From: JAWKTV01 sp041398905
GTDB lineage: Bacteria; Planctomycetota; Planctomycetia; Planctomycetales; Planctomycetaceae
Length of the DNA: 64,000 nucleotides
NCBI GenBank assembly: GCA_041398905.1
Contig: JAWKTV010000014.1
Coordinates: forward strand, 1 to 64,000
Direction of reading: 5' to 3'
Positions 17,345 through 26,346 of this stretch are shown here, piece by piece; the stretch's first letter is position 1; each line of letters opens with the position of its first letter. The position numbers were made by a program, and so were the translations under genes. The notes beneath the pieces were generated by a model that did not search any database, had not been told where the DNA came from, and saw nothing but the letters and a program-made list of their open reading frames with translations.

Positions 17345-18751
17345 GTGGCCCAACAAGAACGATGCAGCGGTCCGATTCATCGCCGGTCATTTCTCCAGGC
17401 GGGAACGCTCGGTCTGGCCGGTTTGAGCATGGCTGACCTGTTTCGTCTCCAGGCGGATGCCGGTCAGGCCTCTTCAAATCTGGATACGTCCGTCATCTTC
17501 GTGTGGCTGCCCGGGGGGCCGCCGCATATGGAGATGTACGACATGAAGCCGAACGCCCCGAGCGATTACCGGGGTGACTTCCATCCGATCCCGACGAACG
17601 TGCCGGGGTTGGACGTCTGCGAACTGATGCCGCTGCATACGAAGTGTGCGGACCGTTACAACATCATCCGTTCGATCGCTCACGAGTTCGCCGACCACGG
17701 CGGCGGGCACAAGCGGTTCCTCACGGGCCGCGATCCCAAGGAGCCGACCGGCTTCGTCAACGATTACCCCGCAGTCGGGTCGATCGTCGCCAAGTGCCGC
17801 GAGCAGCGGAACATTGGTCTGCCGAACTACATTTCCGGCACCAACCCAGGCCGTGCCGGCGTGGACGTCTACAGCTTTGGAGCCGCGTACCTCGGCCCCA
17901 GCTACGTCCCGTTCAACATCCCGGGCGATCCCAGCGACAAGAGCTTCAAGGTCTCGAACATCAGCCTCGACGAGCGGATCGCAGACCGACTCGATGATCG
18001 CATGCTGCTGGTGAAGTCGTTTGATCAAGTGCGGCACGACGTTGATCGCACCGGCATGATGGATGCAATGGACGACGCCTCCCGCCGTGCCGTCGGCCTG
18101 CTGACGAGCGACAACGCCCGCAACGCCTTCGACCTCTCGCAGGAATCTGACGCGCTCCGCGATCGCTACGGCCGACACGCCTGGGGGCAGCGGGCTTTGC
18201 TGGCCCGCCGGCTGGTCGAGGCCGGCTGCAGCTTCGTCACGATGGTGATGGAGAACCCGTACACCTCGGGCATCAGCATGCCGAAGAACGGCACGTACAA
18301 CTGGGACTCGCACGCCGTAAACTGCCATCTGTTCGACGATGCCAAGATTCGTCTGCCGATCTACGATCAGGCGGTCACCGCGCTGGTGGAGGACATCTAC
18401 AACCGTGGTCTCGATCGCCGCGTGCTGCTGGTGGTGACGGGCGAGTTCGGTCGCACGCCCCGCATCTCGACGCAGAAGGGCACGCAGACCGGCATCGATC
18501 AACCGGGCCGCGACCACTGGCCGCAGGCCATGTCGATGCTCGTCGCCGGCGGCGGGATGCGAACCGGCCAAGTCATTGGTTCGACGAATTCCAAAGGGGA
18601 ACACCCGCAAGACCGTCCGCTGACCCCCAACGACCTTTGGGCGACCGTTTACCGCCACCTCGGCATCAACCCCGAGTGGTCCTTCCCCGACCACAGCGGC
18701 CGCCCGATGCCGATTCTGCCGTACGGCGAGCCGATCGCGGAGCTGGTGTAG
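17345..18751 (+). CDS. DUF1501 protein with Tat-type leader (sulfatase-like superfamily)
   Basis: 468 residues. DUF1501 proteins belong to the alkaline phosphatase/sulfatase-like superfamily and are greatly expanded in planctomycetes; their substrate is unknown. The N-terminus RCSGPIHRRSFLQAG carries a twin-arginine motif and a hydrophobic stretch ending near Ala-Asp-Ala, so export by Tat is likely. Family markers are VIFVWLPGGPPHMEMYDMKP, IRSIAHEFADHGGGHKRF, YNWDSHAVNCHLF and LLVVTGEFGRTPRI, ending with the RDHWPQAMSMLVAGGG block. The GTG at 17345 was preferred over GTG at 17291 because GGGAG lies eight bases before it and the RR motif is then 13 residues in. A clear terminator follows at 18768-18794. 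The DUF1553/DUF1549 cytochrome partner often found next to DUF1501 genes is absent here. Confidence 0.9.
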   Translation: MAQQERCSGPIHRRSFLQAGTLGLAGLSMADLFRLQADAGQASSNLDTSVIFVWLPGGPPHMEMYDMKPNAPSDYRGDFHPIPTNVPGLDVCELMPLHTKCADRYNIIRSIAHEFADHGGGHKRFLTGRDPKEPTGFVNDYPAVGSIVAKCREQRNIGLPNYISGTNPGRAGVDVYSFGAAYLGPSYVPFNIPGDPSDKSFKVSNISLDERIADRLDDRMLLVKSFDQVRHDVDRTGMMDAMDDASRRAVGLLTSDNARNAFDLSQESDALRDRYGRHAWGQRALLARRLVEAGCSFVTMVMENPYTSGISMPKNGTYNWDSHAVNCHLFDDAKIRLPIYDQAVTALVEDIYNRGLDRRVLLVVTGEFGRTPRISTQKGTQTGIDQPGRDHWPQAMSMLVAGGGMRTGQVIGSTNSKGEHPQDRPLTPNDLWATVYRHLGINPEWSFPDHSGRPMPILPYGEPIAELV

Positions 18752-18767
18752 CCGCATGGGAGCATTC

Positions 18768-18794
18768 AACGCGCCGGTACGACCGGCGCGTTTT
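18768..18794 (+). terminator. Rho-independent terminator of the DUF1501 gene
   Basis: A 10-bp perfect stem (18768-18777/18783-18792) with loop TACGA ends in TTTT at 18791-18794. It lies 17 bases after the DUF1501 stop and is the best classical terminator in the window. Confidence 0.85.
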
Positions 18795-18796
18795 CT

Positions 18797-19329
18797 GGGG
18801 CATTCCTCGTCCGTCACCTGGGCGGACCGCCAGAGGTCGCGGTACTTATCGGCGACGCAGGAGTTGAGCTGGTCCGCGCAGGACTCCGGCAGGTGGTTGG
18901 CCCGGATCAATTGAAGACATCGTCCAGGTCGCGCGGGCGGTGATCAGTGGTCATGCCACAGGCCAGCTTCAACTCCAGCAGTGTCGTCAGCGAGAAGTAC
19001 GGAATCTCTTCCGCTCCGAGTTCCGCCACCTTTTCGGGAGGCGGGAACGCCGCCGGCTTGGGGAGACCATCGCCGGGGTATTGGCCCACGATCAGCGTGT
19101 CGATGCTCACGCCGGTCACCGCGTCGCGGAAGTTCTTTGAGCCGGCGAACTTTTCCACCCAGCCGCGGCCGAAGAATTCGGCCTTGAATCGTTCCAGATC
19201 CTCGCGGCGGATGAGGATGTTAGCGTCGGCCGTCGTGCGGGTGTGGCCGTGAGCGTTGGCGGCCATCGCACCAGTGATCGTAGCCCGCCACAACCCGGCG
19301 TTCCGTACTGTTTCATCCGCCGCGCACAA
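18797..19329 (-). pseudogene. nucleotidyltransferase-like (AbiEii/DUF6036-type) remnant, frame-broken
   Basis: The left end is approximate. The readable body (140 residues to a stop at 18907) matches small nucleotidyltransferase-fold proteins: ITGAMAANAHGHTRTTAD, ILIRREDLERF, GSKNFRDAVTGVSIDTLIVGQYPGDG and SLTTLLELKLACGMTTDHRPRDLDDV. The tail continues after one missing base as LIRANHLPESCADQLN and KYRDLWRSAQVTD, which is the expected C-terminus of the family. The catalytic D-x-D strand, normally DVDILI, here reads DANILI with the second Asp changed to Asn. The N-terminus is also short. An ATG at 19316 overlaps the stop of the 36-residue gene (ATGA) in another frame and may be the original start. 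Such proteins often act as toxins or antitoxin partners, but no antitoxin is visible. Confidence 0.6.
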
Positions 19330-19423
19330 AGCTCCACGCCAGCCAGCACAGCAGCGGCAACACGATGACGATCATCGCCACCGCAATCGCGTTCGAGCGC
19401 CAGTTGTCGGGCCAGCGGGCCAT
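19313..19423 (-). CDS. 36-residue single-span membrane microprotein
   Basis: 36 residues. A polar, Trp-containing head (MARWPDNWRSN) is followed by one strongly hydrophobic helix (about 12-32, AIAVAMIVIVLPLLCWLAW) and a short basic tail (VRGG), which predicts N-out or N-in insertion by the positive-inside rule with little certainty. The start is well supported: GGGAGAG stands six bases before the ATG at 19423. The TGA overlaps the ATG at 19316 (ATGA) that may once have begun the nucleotidyltransferase remnant, which suggests translational coupling. It is not recognised as a known family. It could be a small membrane regulator or the hydrophobic member of a toxin-like pair. Confidence 0.6.
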   Translation of the reverse strand: MARWPDNWRSNAIAVAMIVIVLPLLCWLAWSFVRGG

Positions 19424-19594
19424 GAGATTCTCTCCCGTCCACGGTCTTCGATCGTCAGACGCCAGCGCATTCAACTGACCGCCAAGGATGTCAGTGCTGA
19501 GAACAGCCGGGCCGATCGCTCGACGGCAGGCTGGAAGCTCGCATTGCCGGCAACTTCCGACAGCAGGTCGCCAACTCGTTGCAGGCCCGACTCG

Positions 19595-19900
19595 TCAGTC
19601 AACCCAGGAATCAAACACCCGCACCTGACGCCAGTTCTCCTTGTTCTCGGCGATGAATTGCTCGTGCTGCGGGGCGACCTGATAAGCGTCGTGCGCCTGC
19701 TTATCGGTGAACACCACGTGCAGGGCCACCTGATACATGCGATCGTTGACCGGGCGGGCGAACTCGTCACCGACTTTGCCGGCAGCAAAAAAGACGACGC
19801 CGTCATGATTCTTGAGATAACGCTGGCAGGCGTCGACCAGCCGATCGACGGCGGCGTCGCTGGCATCGTGCAATGTGAAGTAAACGTTGTGAGCGAGCAT
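19595..19900 (-). CDS. Dabb-family (stress-responsive alpha/beta barrel) protein
   Basis: 101 residues. It matches the Dabb domain, a small dimeric ferredoxin-like barrel found in plant stress proteins, polyketide cyclases and bacterial proteins of unknown role. Visible signatures are the start LAHNVYFTLHDASD, the helix VDRLVDACQRYLKNHDG and the strand DRMYQVALHVVFTDKQAHDAYQ, followed by HEQFIAENKENW. There is no signal peptide, so it is cytoplasmic. The start is ATG at 19900 without a convincing binding site. It lies upstream of the 36-residue gene on the same strand, about 170 bases away. In planctomycetes Dabb proteins are common single genes, and the ligand is unknown. Confidence 0.88.
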   Translation of the reverse strand: MLAHNVYFTLHDASDAAVDRLVDACQRYLKNHDGVVFFAAGKVGDEFARPVNDRMYQVALHVVFTDKQAHDAYQVAPQHEQFIAENKENWRQVRVFDSWVD

Positions 19901-20164
19901 GGTGTGAGACAGGAGGTTCGTGTGTGGTCATGGAGGTCTAGTGGACGATGGTCGAGGCAGGCGTGCTCAGCCGGGCAGGGGGCGTTCGAACCGTCGGTGG
20001 ACTGACGTGGTTGACTGGCTCCGTGCACACCCGGGGCGGGCAACATGGTCGATGGCGAAGCACCGTGTGTTGACCAATGTCCGAGAACGCTGGCAATCTC
20101 GACGCATCAGGCCATACTTGGAGCAATCATTGTACCGAACTCACCTGCCTGAGCGAGTCTGACG

Positions 20165-22334
20165 ATGCCGATGCTGCGACACTTCTCAACCGTGACGCTG
20201 TGTGTCGTTGCGCTGTCAGGTGTGCCTGCTGTTTCCGGGGCGGACGCTCCGCAACTGGAGCCGATCCAGTACAACAACGCCGGGCTGGTCGTCGACCTCG
20301 GCGTCGGCCTGTGGGCGTGGCTGTTGCCCATGGACTACGACCGGGATGGAGATCTCGACCTGGTCGTCAGTTGCCCCGACAAGCCGTACAACGGCACCTA
20401 CTTCTTTGAGAACCCCGGCGATCAAAGCCGGCGTCGGCGACGCCGGGTCCATCTTCAAGCCCGGCGTCCGCATCGCCGCCGCCGGGTCGAATGTGCAGGT
20501 GAGCGACATCGACGGCGAGCCCGTCGTGCTGACGCCCGGGAAGGTCTACGCCAACTTCCGGGACGAGCAGTATTCGAAGCCGATCAAGCTGCCGCTGCCG
20601 GAGAAGATCGACCCGCAGTACCAGCGGACGCGGGCCAACCAGTGGAAGCTGCTCGACTGGGAAGGTGACGGCGACCTCGACGTGATTGTCGGGCTGGGCG
20701 TCTGGGACGACTACGGCTGGGACGACGCCTGGGACGAAGACGGGAACTGGAAGAACGGCCCGCTGCACGGGTTCGTCTATCTCGTTGAGAATCAAAGCCC
20801 CGTGTCGGCGACGGCAGGTACGGCCGGCACGGAGCAGTTCCCCCTGCGGCAACGCCTCGAATCGCTGGCGACCGCCCGGTTCGCAGAGCCTCGCAAGCTC
20901 ACGACCTCGGACGGCAACGTCATCGACGTTTACGGCATGCCCAGCCCCAGCTTCGCGGACTTCGACGGCGACGGCGACTTCGATCTCATCTGCGGGGAGT
21001 TCCTGGACGGATTCACGTACTTCGAGAATGTCGGGACGCGCGCGGAGCCGAAGTTCGTCAGCGGACGGCGGCTGGTCGACGCCAGCGATGCCAACGCGGA
21101 CCCGGGATCGCTGCCGCCGCTGCGCATGCATTTGCAGATGATCACGCCCGTCGCGGTCGATTGGGACGGCGACGGCGATAGCGACCTGATTTGTGGCGAC
21201 GAGGATGGCCGGGTCGCGATCATCGCGAACCTCGGTCGCAAACTCGCTGGCGACTTCGGGCCGGCGTTCGCGAGTCCGCGGTACTTCCAGCAGCAGGCCG
21301 CCGACCTCAAGTTCGGCGCTCTGGTCACGCCGGTCGGGGTCGATTGGGACGCGGATGGCGATTCCGATCTGGTCGCCGGGAACTCGTCTGGCGACATCGC
21401 CTTCTTCGAGAATCTGGACGGCCAGCCCCGGCCGAAGTTCGCAGCGCCGGTCCTCCTGGAGACAGCGTGGTGGCATGGACCATCGAAGGCGACGCACCGG
21501 CCAATCCGGGAGCAGGCCGGGCCGAAAGGTTCGATCCAGGGACCGTGCGAAGCAAAGTGGGGCTATGCGACACTCTCGGTCGTCGATTGGGATCTCAACG
21601 GCTCGCTTGACCTCGTGACGAATGGCATCTGGGGTCGGGTCCAGGTCTGGACGGGCCGGAGTGCCTACACGCCCGCAGGCCCGCCGCAACCGGTCGCCGT
21701 GCAGCTCCGCACGGATGGACCGACGGCGAAGCCGGAGTGGACGTGGTGGACACCGCAGGCGGGCGAGTTGGCGACCCAGTGGCGTACGACCCCCTGCACG
21801 GTCGACTGGAACGGCGACGACCTCACCGACCTCGTGATGCTCGACCATGAAGGCTATCTCGCGCTGTACGAGCGGATTCGCGAAGGGGAGGAGCTCGTGC
21901 TGCTGCCGCCGCGACGCCTGTTCAAGATCACCGGCCCCTGCGAATTCGACCAGCGTCATAAGCCGGTCGGCGACAAGGTCGACGGGCTGTTGCGGCTCAA
22001 CGCGAACCGGGCTGGGGGAAGTGGTCGCCGCAAGCTCTCCGTCGTCGACTGGGACGGCGACGGGCGGCTCGACCTGCTCGTGAACAGCGTCAACGTGAAC
22101 TGGCTCCGCAACGTCCGCACTGATGATGCGGGCTTCACCTGGTTCGAGGACATGGGGCTGATGGATGACCGCGTGCTCGCCGGACACACCACCTCGCCGA
22201 CGACCGTCGACTGGGACCAGAACGGCATCCCCGACCTGCTGGTCGGAGCCGAGGACGGCCGGCTGTACTTCAAACAGAACCCGCGCAGCGAGCCGACGGA
22301 GATCGAGCGGCGGCGGCTGTCCGATCGGCGATGA
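20165..22334 (+). CDS. secreted VCBS/FG-GAP repeat protein (frame break near 20430)
   Basis: About 720 residues once the frame break is bridged. A signal peptide (about 1-25) is followed by at least nine calcium-binding FG-GAP-like motifs: DYDRDGDLDLVV, DWEGDGDLDVIVG, DFDGDGDFDLICG, DWDGDGDSDLICG, DWDADGDSDLVAG, DWDLNGSLDLV, DWNGDDLTDLVM, DWDGDGRLDLLV and DWDQNGIPDLLVG. These form a beta-propeller used in adhesion or as a scaffold on the cell surface. The first 89 codons run in one frame to ENPGDQS near 20430; the rest continues in the next frame from SIFKPGVRIAAAGSNVQVSDIDG. The ATG at 20165 opens the signal peptide. The stop is 139 bases before the HAD gene. Confidence 0.8.
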
Positions 22335-22473
22335 ATCAATGTCGGCTCGACGCGACTTCCTGACGCTCCGCAAGCGGTGGGAATCGCCCGCGGCCGACTT
22401 GAATGTCGGAGCCGACCTCTGGAGAATCGCCGATCCGCACGTTCGTTTCACTCCACTTGCCCCGCGACCAGAT

Positions 22474-23351
22474 ATGTCTCAGCTCGGACTTGGCAGCTTC
22501 AAGAAGCAGCACGACTTCCTGATCGGCATCGATTCGGACGGCTGCGCCTTCGACTCGATGGAGATCAAGCACAAGGAGTGCTTCATCCCCAACTTCATTC
22601 AGCACATGGGGTTGCAGGCGATCTCCAAGTACGCTCGGGAAGCGTGCGAGTTCACCAACCTGTACTCGAAGACCCGCGGGGCCAACCGTTTCCCGGCCTA
22701 CCTGCTCGCACTCGACCTGCTGGCCGAGCGACCCGAAGTGGTGGCCCGCGCGCCAAGCTGCCGGCGTTGAAAGGTGTCCGCGAGTGGGTGAAGCGGGAAC
22801 GAAGCTGGGCACCAAGACGCTTGGCCCCGAAGCCGAGAAGACGGGTGACCCTGACCTCCAGCAGGCGTATGTCTGGTCGAAAGCGGTGGACGATACCGTT
22901 GCGGCGATGGTGCACGGCGTCCCCCTTTCCTGGTGTGCGTGAAGCACTTGAGAAGATGATCAAGCAGGCCGACCTCATCGTCTGCTCGGCGACCCCCAAC
23001 GGGGCACTGCAGAAGGAATGGGAGGAGCACGACATCGACAAGTATGTGCAGGCGATCTGTGGTCAGGAGGTTGGCAGCAAGAAGGAGTCGCTGACGCAGG
23101 CGATGGCCTTCGGTTATGAGCCGCACAAGATGCTGATGATCGGCGACGCTCCGGGCGACATGTCCGCTGCCAAAGCGGTCGGCACGCTGTACTACCCGAT
23201 CAACCCGGGCCACGAGGAAGACAGTTGGGCCCGCTTCAACGACGAAGCGCTGGCGCGCTTCTTCGCGGGAACCTATGCGGGTGACTACGAAGCGAAGCTG
23301 ATCGCGGAATTCGAGAAGTACCTGCCGGAGCAGCCCTCCTGGAAGCGGTAA
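22474..23351 (+). CDS. HAD-superfamily hydrolase (frame breaks near 22750, 22800 and 22930)
   Basis: About 295 residues when the breaks are bridged. It is a haloacid-dehalogenase-type phosphatase. Motif I is IGIDSDGCAFDSM near the N-terminus, with Asp nucleophile and acid/base. Motif II is IVCSATPNG. The C-terminal metal motif is MLMIGDAPGDMSAAKAV. Between them is a helical cap that includes ALKGVREWVKRE, GPEAEKTGDPDLQQAYVWSKAVDDTVAAM (read in two halves) and PGVREALEKMIKQADL. Three sites need one or two extra bases (in G, A and C runs) to join these pieces. The ATG at 22474 precedes the conserved part; an in-frame ATG at 22339 would add 45 unrelated residues. It lies between the VCBS gene and the tRNA. 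Sugar or phosphonate substrates are possible. Confidence 0.7.
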
Positions 23352-23423
23352 TCCGACTGGTGACGGCCGGCGACAAGTTGGAAAGCTCTAACGTTCGTCG
23401 CGGCGGTCTTGGTCGCCGTGTAC

Positions 23424-23452
23424 TTGTCAGTCGCCGAGCGGGTTGTGATAAT
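23424..23452 (+). promoter_or_regulatory. strong sigma70-type promoter of tRNA-Gly
   Basis: TTGTCA (23424-23429) and GATAAT (23447-23452) are separated by exactly 17 bases; each matches the consensus at five of six positions. The tRNA begins 50 bases after the -10 box. Confidence 0.7.
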
Positions 23453-23501
23453 CATCGAATCTGGAAGTTAGGTCGCAGACACGTTTGGTCGCGACCGGCA
23501 C

Positions 23502-23574
23502 GCGGGTGTAGCTCAGTTGGCAGAGCGCAACCTTCCCAAGGTTGAAGTCGAGGGTTCGAATCCCTTCACCCGCT
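23502..23574 (+). tRNA. tRNA-Gly (anticodon CCC)
   Basis: 73 bases form a complete cloverleaf. The acceptor stem pairs GCGGGTG with CACCCGC, followed by discriminator T. The anticodon stem-loop has CAACC/GGTTG arms around TTCCCAA, giving anticodon CCC for GGG codons. The T arm has the invariant GGTTCGAATCC. CCA is not encoded. A run of eight T begins at the discriminator base and probably ends transcription. Confidence 0.97.
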
Positions 23575-23666
23575 TTTTTTTGACCGGACAGACGGCCCGC
23601 TGCGGCGGCAGCCTCAGTCCCTGACCTGACCGCGCTGACCGGTCTCGCTTACCTTCAAGGTTCGCC

Positions 23667-24482
23667 GTGTCGCTTTGGGCCCCGCCCGATTCCGCCGTTC
23701 TCCACGCTCCCCGCTTCACTTCGGAAGAACAGGCCCGGTTTGAAGCGGATGGCTACATCGTTGTCCGCGGTCTTGCCGATCCCCGCCTGTGCGAGCGAAT
23801 GCGGGAGGTGACCCGCGACGGTCTCGCGCGGCTCGTCCCGCCGATCGAGTACGAAGCGGACCTGCAATATCCCGGTGCACCCGAGTCCCGCACCGCCGAG
23901 GGAGGCCGCACCGCACGTCGGCTCAAGCAGGCCCTCAGCCGAGACTTCGTGTTTGTCGAGTGGCTGCAGCGCCCCGAACTGCTGCTGAGGCTCCAGCAGT
24001 TGCTGGGCGAGACGGTCTACTGCCCGATGGCGCACCACAATTGCGTCATGACCAAAGCACCCGAGTTCAGTAGCGACACCGGCTGGCATCAGGATGTCCG
24101 CTACTGGTCGTTCACTCGGCCGGAACTGGTCAACGTCTGGCTCGCGCTCGGGCCGGAGCACCCGGGCAACGGCTGCCTCAAGGTGATCCCCGGCACGCAC
24201 CGCATGACGTACGAGCGGGACCGCTTCGATGCCGACCTGTTTCTGCGGGACGACTTGCCCGTCAATCGAGCGCTGATCGATCGTCAGGTGTTCGTCGAAC
24301 TGCAGGCGGGCGACGTGCTGTTCTTTCACGCCCGCACCTTTCACGCGGCCACTCGCAACTTCTCCGAGCAGACCAAACACTCGGTGGTGTTCACCTTCCG
24401 TGGCGGCGACAACCCGCCGCTGCCGGGCAGCCGGTCGGCCGCGTATCCCGAACTCTTGTTGCATCCCCCAGCGGTGACCTGA
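23667..24482 (+). CDS. phytanoyl-CoA dioxygenase (PhyH) family protein
   Basis: 271 residues. It belongs to the Fe(II)/2-oxoglutarate-dependent PhyH group, which hydroxylates diverse small molecules. It opens with the typical FTSEEQARFEADGYIVVRGL. The facial triad is WHQDVRYW (His and Asp) and a distal His, most likely in FFHARTFHAATRN. NVWLALGPEHPGNGCLKVIPGTH is the diagnostic central block. The start is GTG at 23667 with AAGG about nine bases upstream. Its TGA overlaps the ATG of the gamma-glutamyltransferase gene by one base, so the two are probably translated from one message. Whether the dioxygenase and the peptidase work in one pathway is not known. Confidence 0.88.
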   Translation: MSLWAPPDSAVLHAPRFTSEEQARFEADGYIVVRGLADPRLCERMREVTRDGLARLVPPIEYEADLQYPGAPESRTAEGGRTARRLKQALSRDFVFVEWLQRPELLLRLQQLLGETVYCPMAHHNCVMTKAPEFSSDTGWHQDVRYWSFTRPELVNVWLALGPEHPGNGCLKVIPGTHRMTYERDRFDADLFLRDDLPVNRALIDRQVFVELQAGDVLFFHARTFHAATRNFSEQTKHSVVFTFRGGDNPPLPGSRSAAYPELLLHPPAVT

Positions 24483-26263
24483 TGACTCGACGACCTCGCG
24501 TTTCTTCACTCCGATGGTGGACCGCTCTGACGGTGACGGTGGTGGGGATGGCGGGGCTGAGCACGCTGGTTGCGGCCGCCGAGTCGCCCCCGCACTCACA
24601 CGCCGCCGGGCCGTTTGCTCACGGCGTGGTCGCGGCCGACCATCCGCTGGCGAGTGCGGCGGGATTGGAAATGCTTCGGCGAGGTGGAAACGTCGTCGAC
24701 GCGGCCGTGGCGACATCGTTCGCCTTGGCGGTCTTGCGGCCAGAAAGCTGCGGGCTGGGTGGCGGCGGCTTCATGGTGATCTGGGATGCTCGCCAGCAGC
24801 GGAGCATCGCGATCGACTATCGCGAAATCGCACCAGCCGCCGCGACACGGGATATGTTCCAACCGGCCGCCGACCGAGTGCCGGCGCCTTCGAGTCGCGA
24901 CGGCGGACTGGCAGTCGCCGTGCCCGGCACCGTCGCGGGACTATGTCACGCCTTGCGACAGTACGGCACGCTTGATCTTCCGACCGTCCTCGCCCCCGCC
25001 ATCCGGCTGGCCGAACAAGGCTTTGAAGCCGACGCTCACTGGCGGGCGGCCGTCCGACTCACAAGGCAGGAACTGGACGAGCGTGCGACCCGCACCGGGA
25101 ACGCCTCTGAGTTCGCAACCTTGCGGGACCTGTACCTGACCCCCGCAGGCTCGGACCCGGCGACGCCCAGGTTCGAGTCCCGACTGGCTCCCGCGCTGCG
25201 CAGGATCGCCGCGGCGGGGCCCGACGGCTTCTACCGCGGCGCGGTGGCGGCGTCGCTGGTCGATACCGTTCGGCGGCACGGGGGGCTGCTCACCATGGCG
25301 GACCTTGAGTCGTATCCGCAACTGGTGCATGAGCGGGAGGCGATTACCGGGGACTGGCGGGAGGGGCAGGTTGTCTCGATGCCGCCACCCTCGTCGGGCG
25401 GCATCGCGATCGTCGAGTCGCTGAACATCCTCAGCGAACTGGACCGCCGGCCCGGACTGCGTCCGCTGGCCGAGTTGCCTCACGAATCGCCAGAGTATGC
25501 CCATCGCGTCATCGAAGCTCTGCAGCACGCGTTCGCTGACCGCGCCGCGTATCTGGGCGATGCCGATCATGTCGACGTACCAATTGCGGAGCTGACGAGT
25601 CGCGACCACGCGGCGAAGCTCGCGGCACGCTTCGATCCGGAGCGAACATTGCCACTCTCTGAATACGGCAAGATCGCCCTGGGCGATGACGGCGGGACGA
25701 GCCATCTCTCGGTCATCGACGCCGCTGGGAACGCGGTTGCCTGTACCGAGACGATCAACACCCGGTTCGGCAGCCTGGTGGTCGACCCTGAATTCGGCAT
25801 CGTGCTCAACAACGAGATGGACGACTTCACCGCGGTGCCGGGTTCGCCAAACGCATTCGGCCTCGTGCAGAGCGAACTCAACAGCGTCGCGCCGGGGAAG
25901 AAGCCGCTGTCGAGCATGTCGCCGACGATCCTGCTTCGCGATGGGCAAGCCGTGGCGGTCGTCGGAGCGTCCGGCGGGCCGCGAATCATTACCGGAACAT
26001 TGCAGACGCTGCTGAATCTCACTTTGCATGGAGATTCGCCGGCGGAGGCCGTCGCCCGTCCCCGCTTCCATCACCAGTGGCTGCCGCAAGTGGTGCTGCT
26101 GGAGACGGGCTTCGAACCGCAGGTCGGCGCGGGGCTGGAGTCCCGCGGGCACTTGGTCGAGCGAACCTCGGGCGTCGGCAACGTGCAGGCGGTGCAGCGG
26201 CGTGACGATGGGCTGTTCGGCGCGAGCGATCCCCGCAAGGGAGGCCGCCCGGCCGGTTGGTGA
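24482..26263 (+). CDS. ggt: gamma-glutamyltransferase (secreted)
   Basis: 593 residues. It is an N-terminal nucleophile hydrolase that cleaves or transfers the gamma-glutamyl group of glutathione and related peptides in the periplasm. A signal peptide spans about 1-32. The substrate-binding block IDYREIAPAAATRDMF and the VAVPGTVAGL region lie in the large subunit. Auto-cleavage should occur before Thr406 in DDGGTSHLSVID, which then acts as nucleophile. The small subunit has NTRFGSLVVDPEFGIVLNNEMDDF, PLSSMSPTI and GASGGPRII, all standard motifs. The start overlaps the PhyH stop by one base. It converges with the symporter gene, with about 80 bases between the stops. All known key residues appear present. 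Confidence 0.95.
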   Translation: MTRRPRVSSLRWWTALTVTVVGMAGLSTLVAAAESPPHSHAAGPFAHGVVAADHPLASAAGLEMLRRGGNVVDAAVATSFALAVLRPESCGLGGGGFMVIWDARQQRSIAIDYREIAPAAATRDMFQPAADRVPAPSSRDGGLAVAVPGTVAGLCHALRQYGTLDLPTVLAPAIRLAEQGFEADAHWRAAVRLTRQELDERATRTGNASEFATLRDLYLTPAGSDPATPRFESRLAPALRRIAAAGPDGFYRGAVAASLVDTVRRHGGLLTMADLESYPQLVHEREAITGDWREGQVVSMPPPSSGGIAIVESLNILSELDRRPGLRPLAELPHESPEYAHRVIEALQHAFADRAAYLGDADHVDVPIAELTSRDHAAKLAARFDPERTLPLSEYGKIALGDDGGTSHLSVIDAAGNAVACTETINTRFGSLVVDPEFGIVLNNEMDDFTAVPGSPNAFGLVQSELNSVAPGKKPLSSMSPTILLRDGQAVAVVGASGGPRIITGTLQTLLNLTLHGDSPAEAVARPRFHHQWLPQVVLLETGFEPQVGAGLESRGHLVERTSGVGNVQAVQRRDDGLFGASDPRKGGRPAGW

Positions 26264-26346
26264 TCGAGAGGCGTGTCGGTCGATTGACACTCACCCTCCG
26301 TCACCGAGTCACCCCGCCCTCAACAGTCGCCATCGGACCTGCGACG

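Noticed and set aside
17474..18910. Long minus-strand frame antisense to the DUF1501 gene
   Set aside because: Only its first 40 or so codons (the nucleotidyltransferase tail) are meaningful. The rest is the complement of a well-supported gene.
20367..22451. 694-codon minus-strand frame over the VCBS gene
   Set aside because: It is the mirror of repeated GAC-GGC-GAC codons in a GC-rich gene; no domain is visible.
23655..24716. 353-codon minus-strand frame over the PhyH gene
   Set aside because: Arg/Pro/Gln-rich shadow of a gene with clear PhyH motifs.
24941..26290. 449-codon minus-strand frame over ggt
   Set aside because: Low-complexity shadow; gamma-glutamyltransferase motifs are intact on the plus strand.
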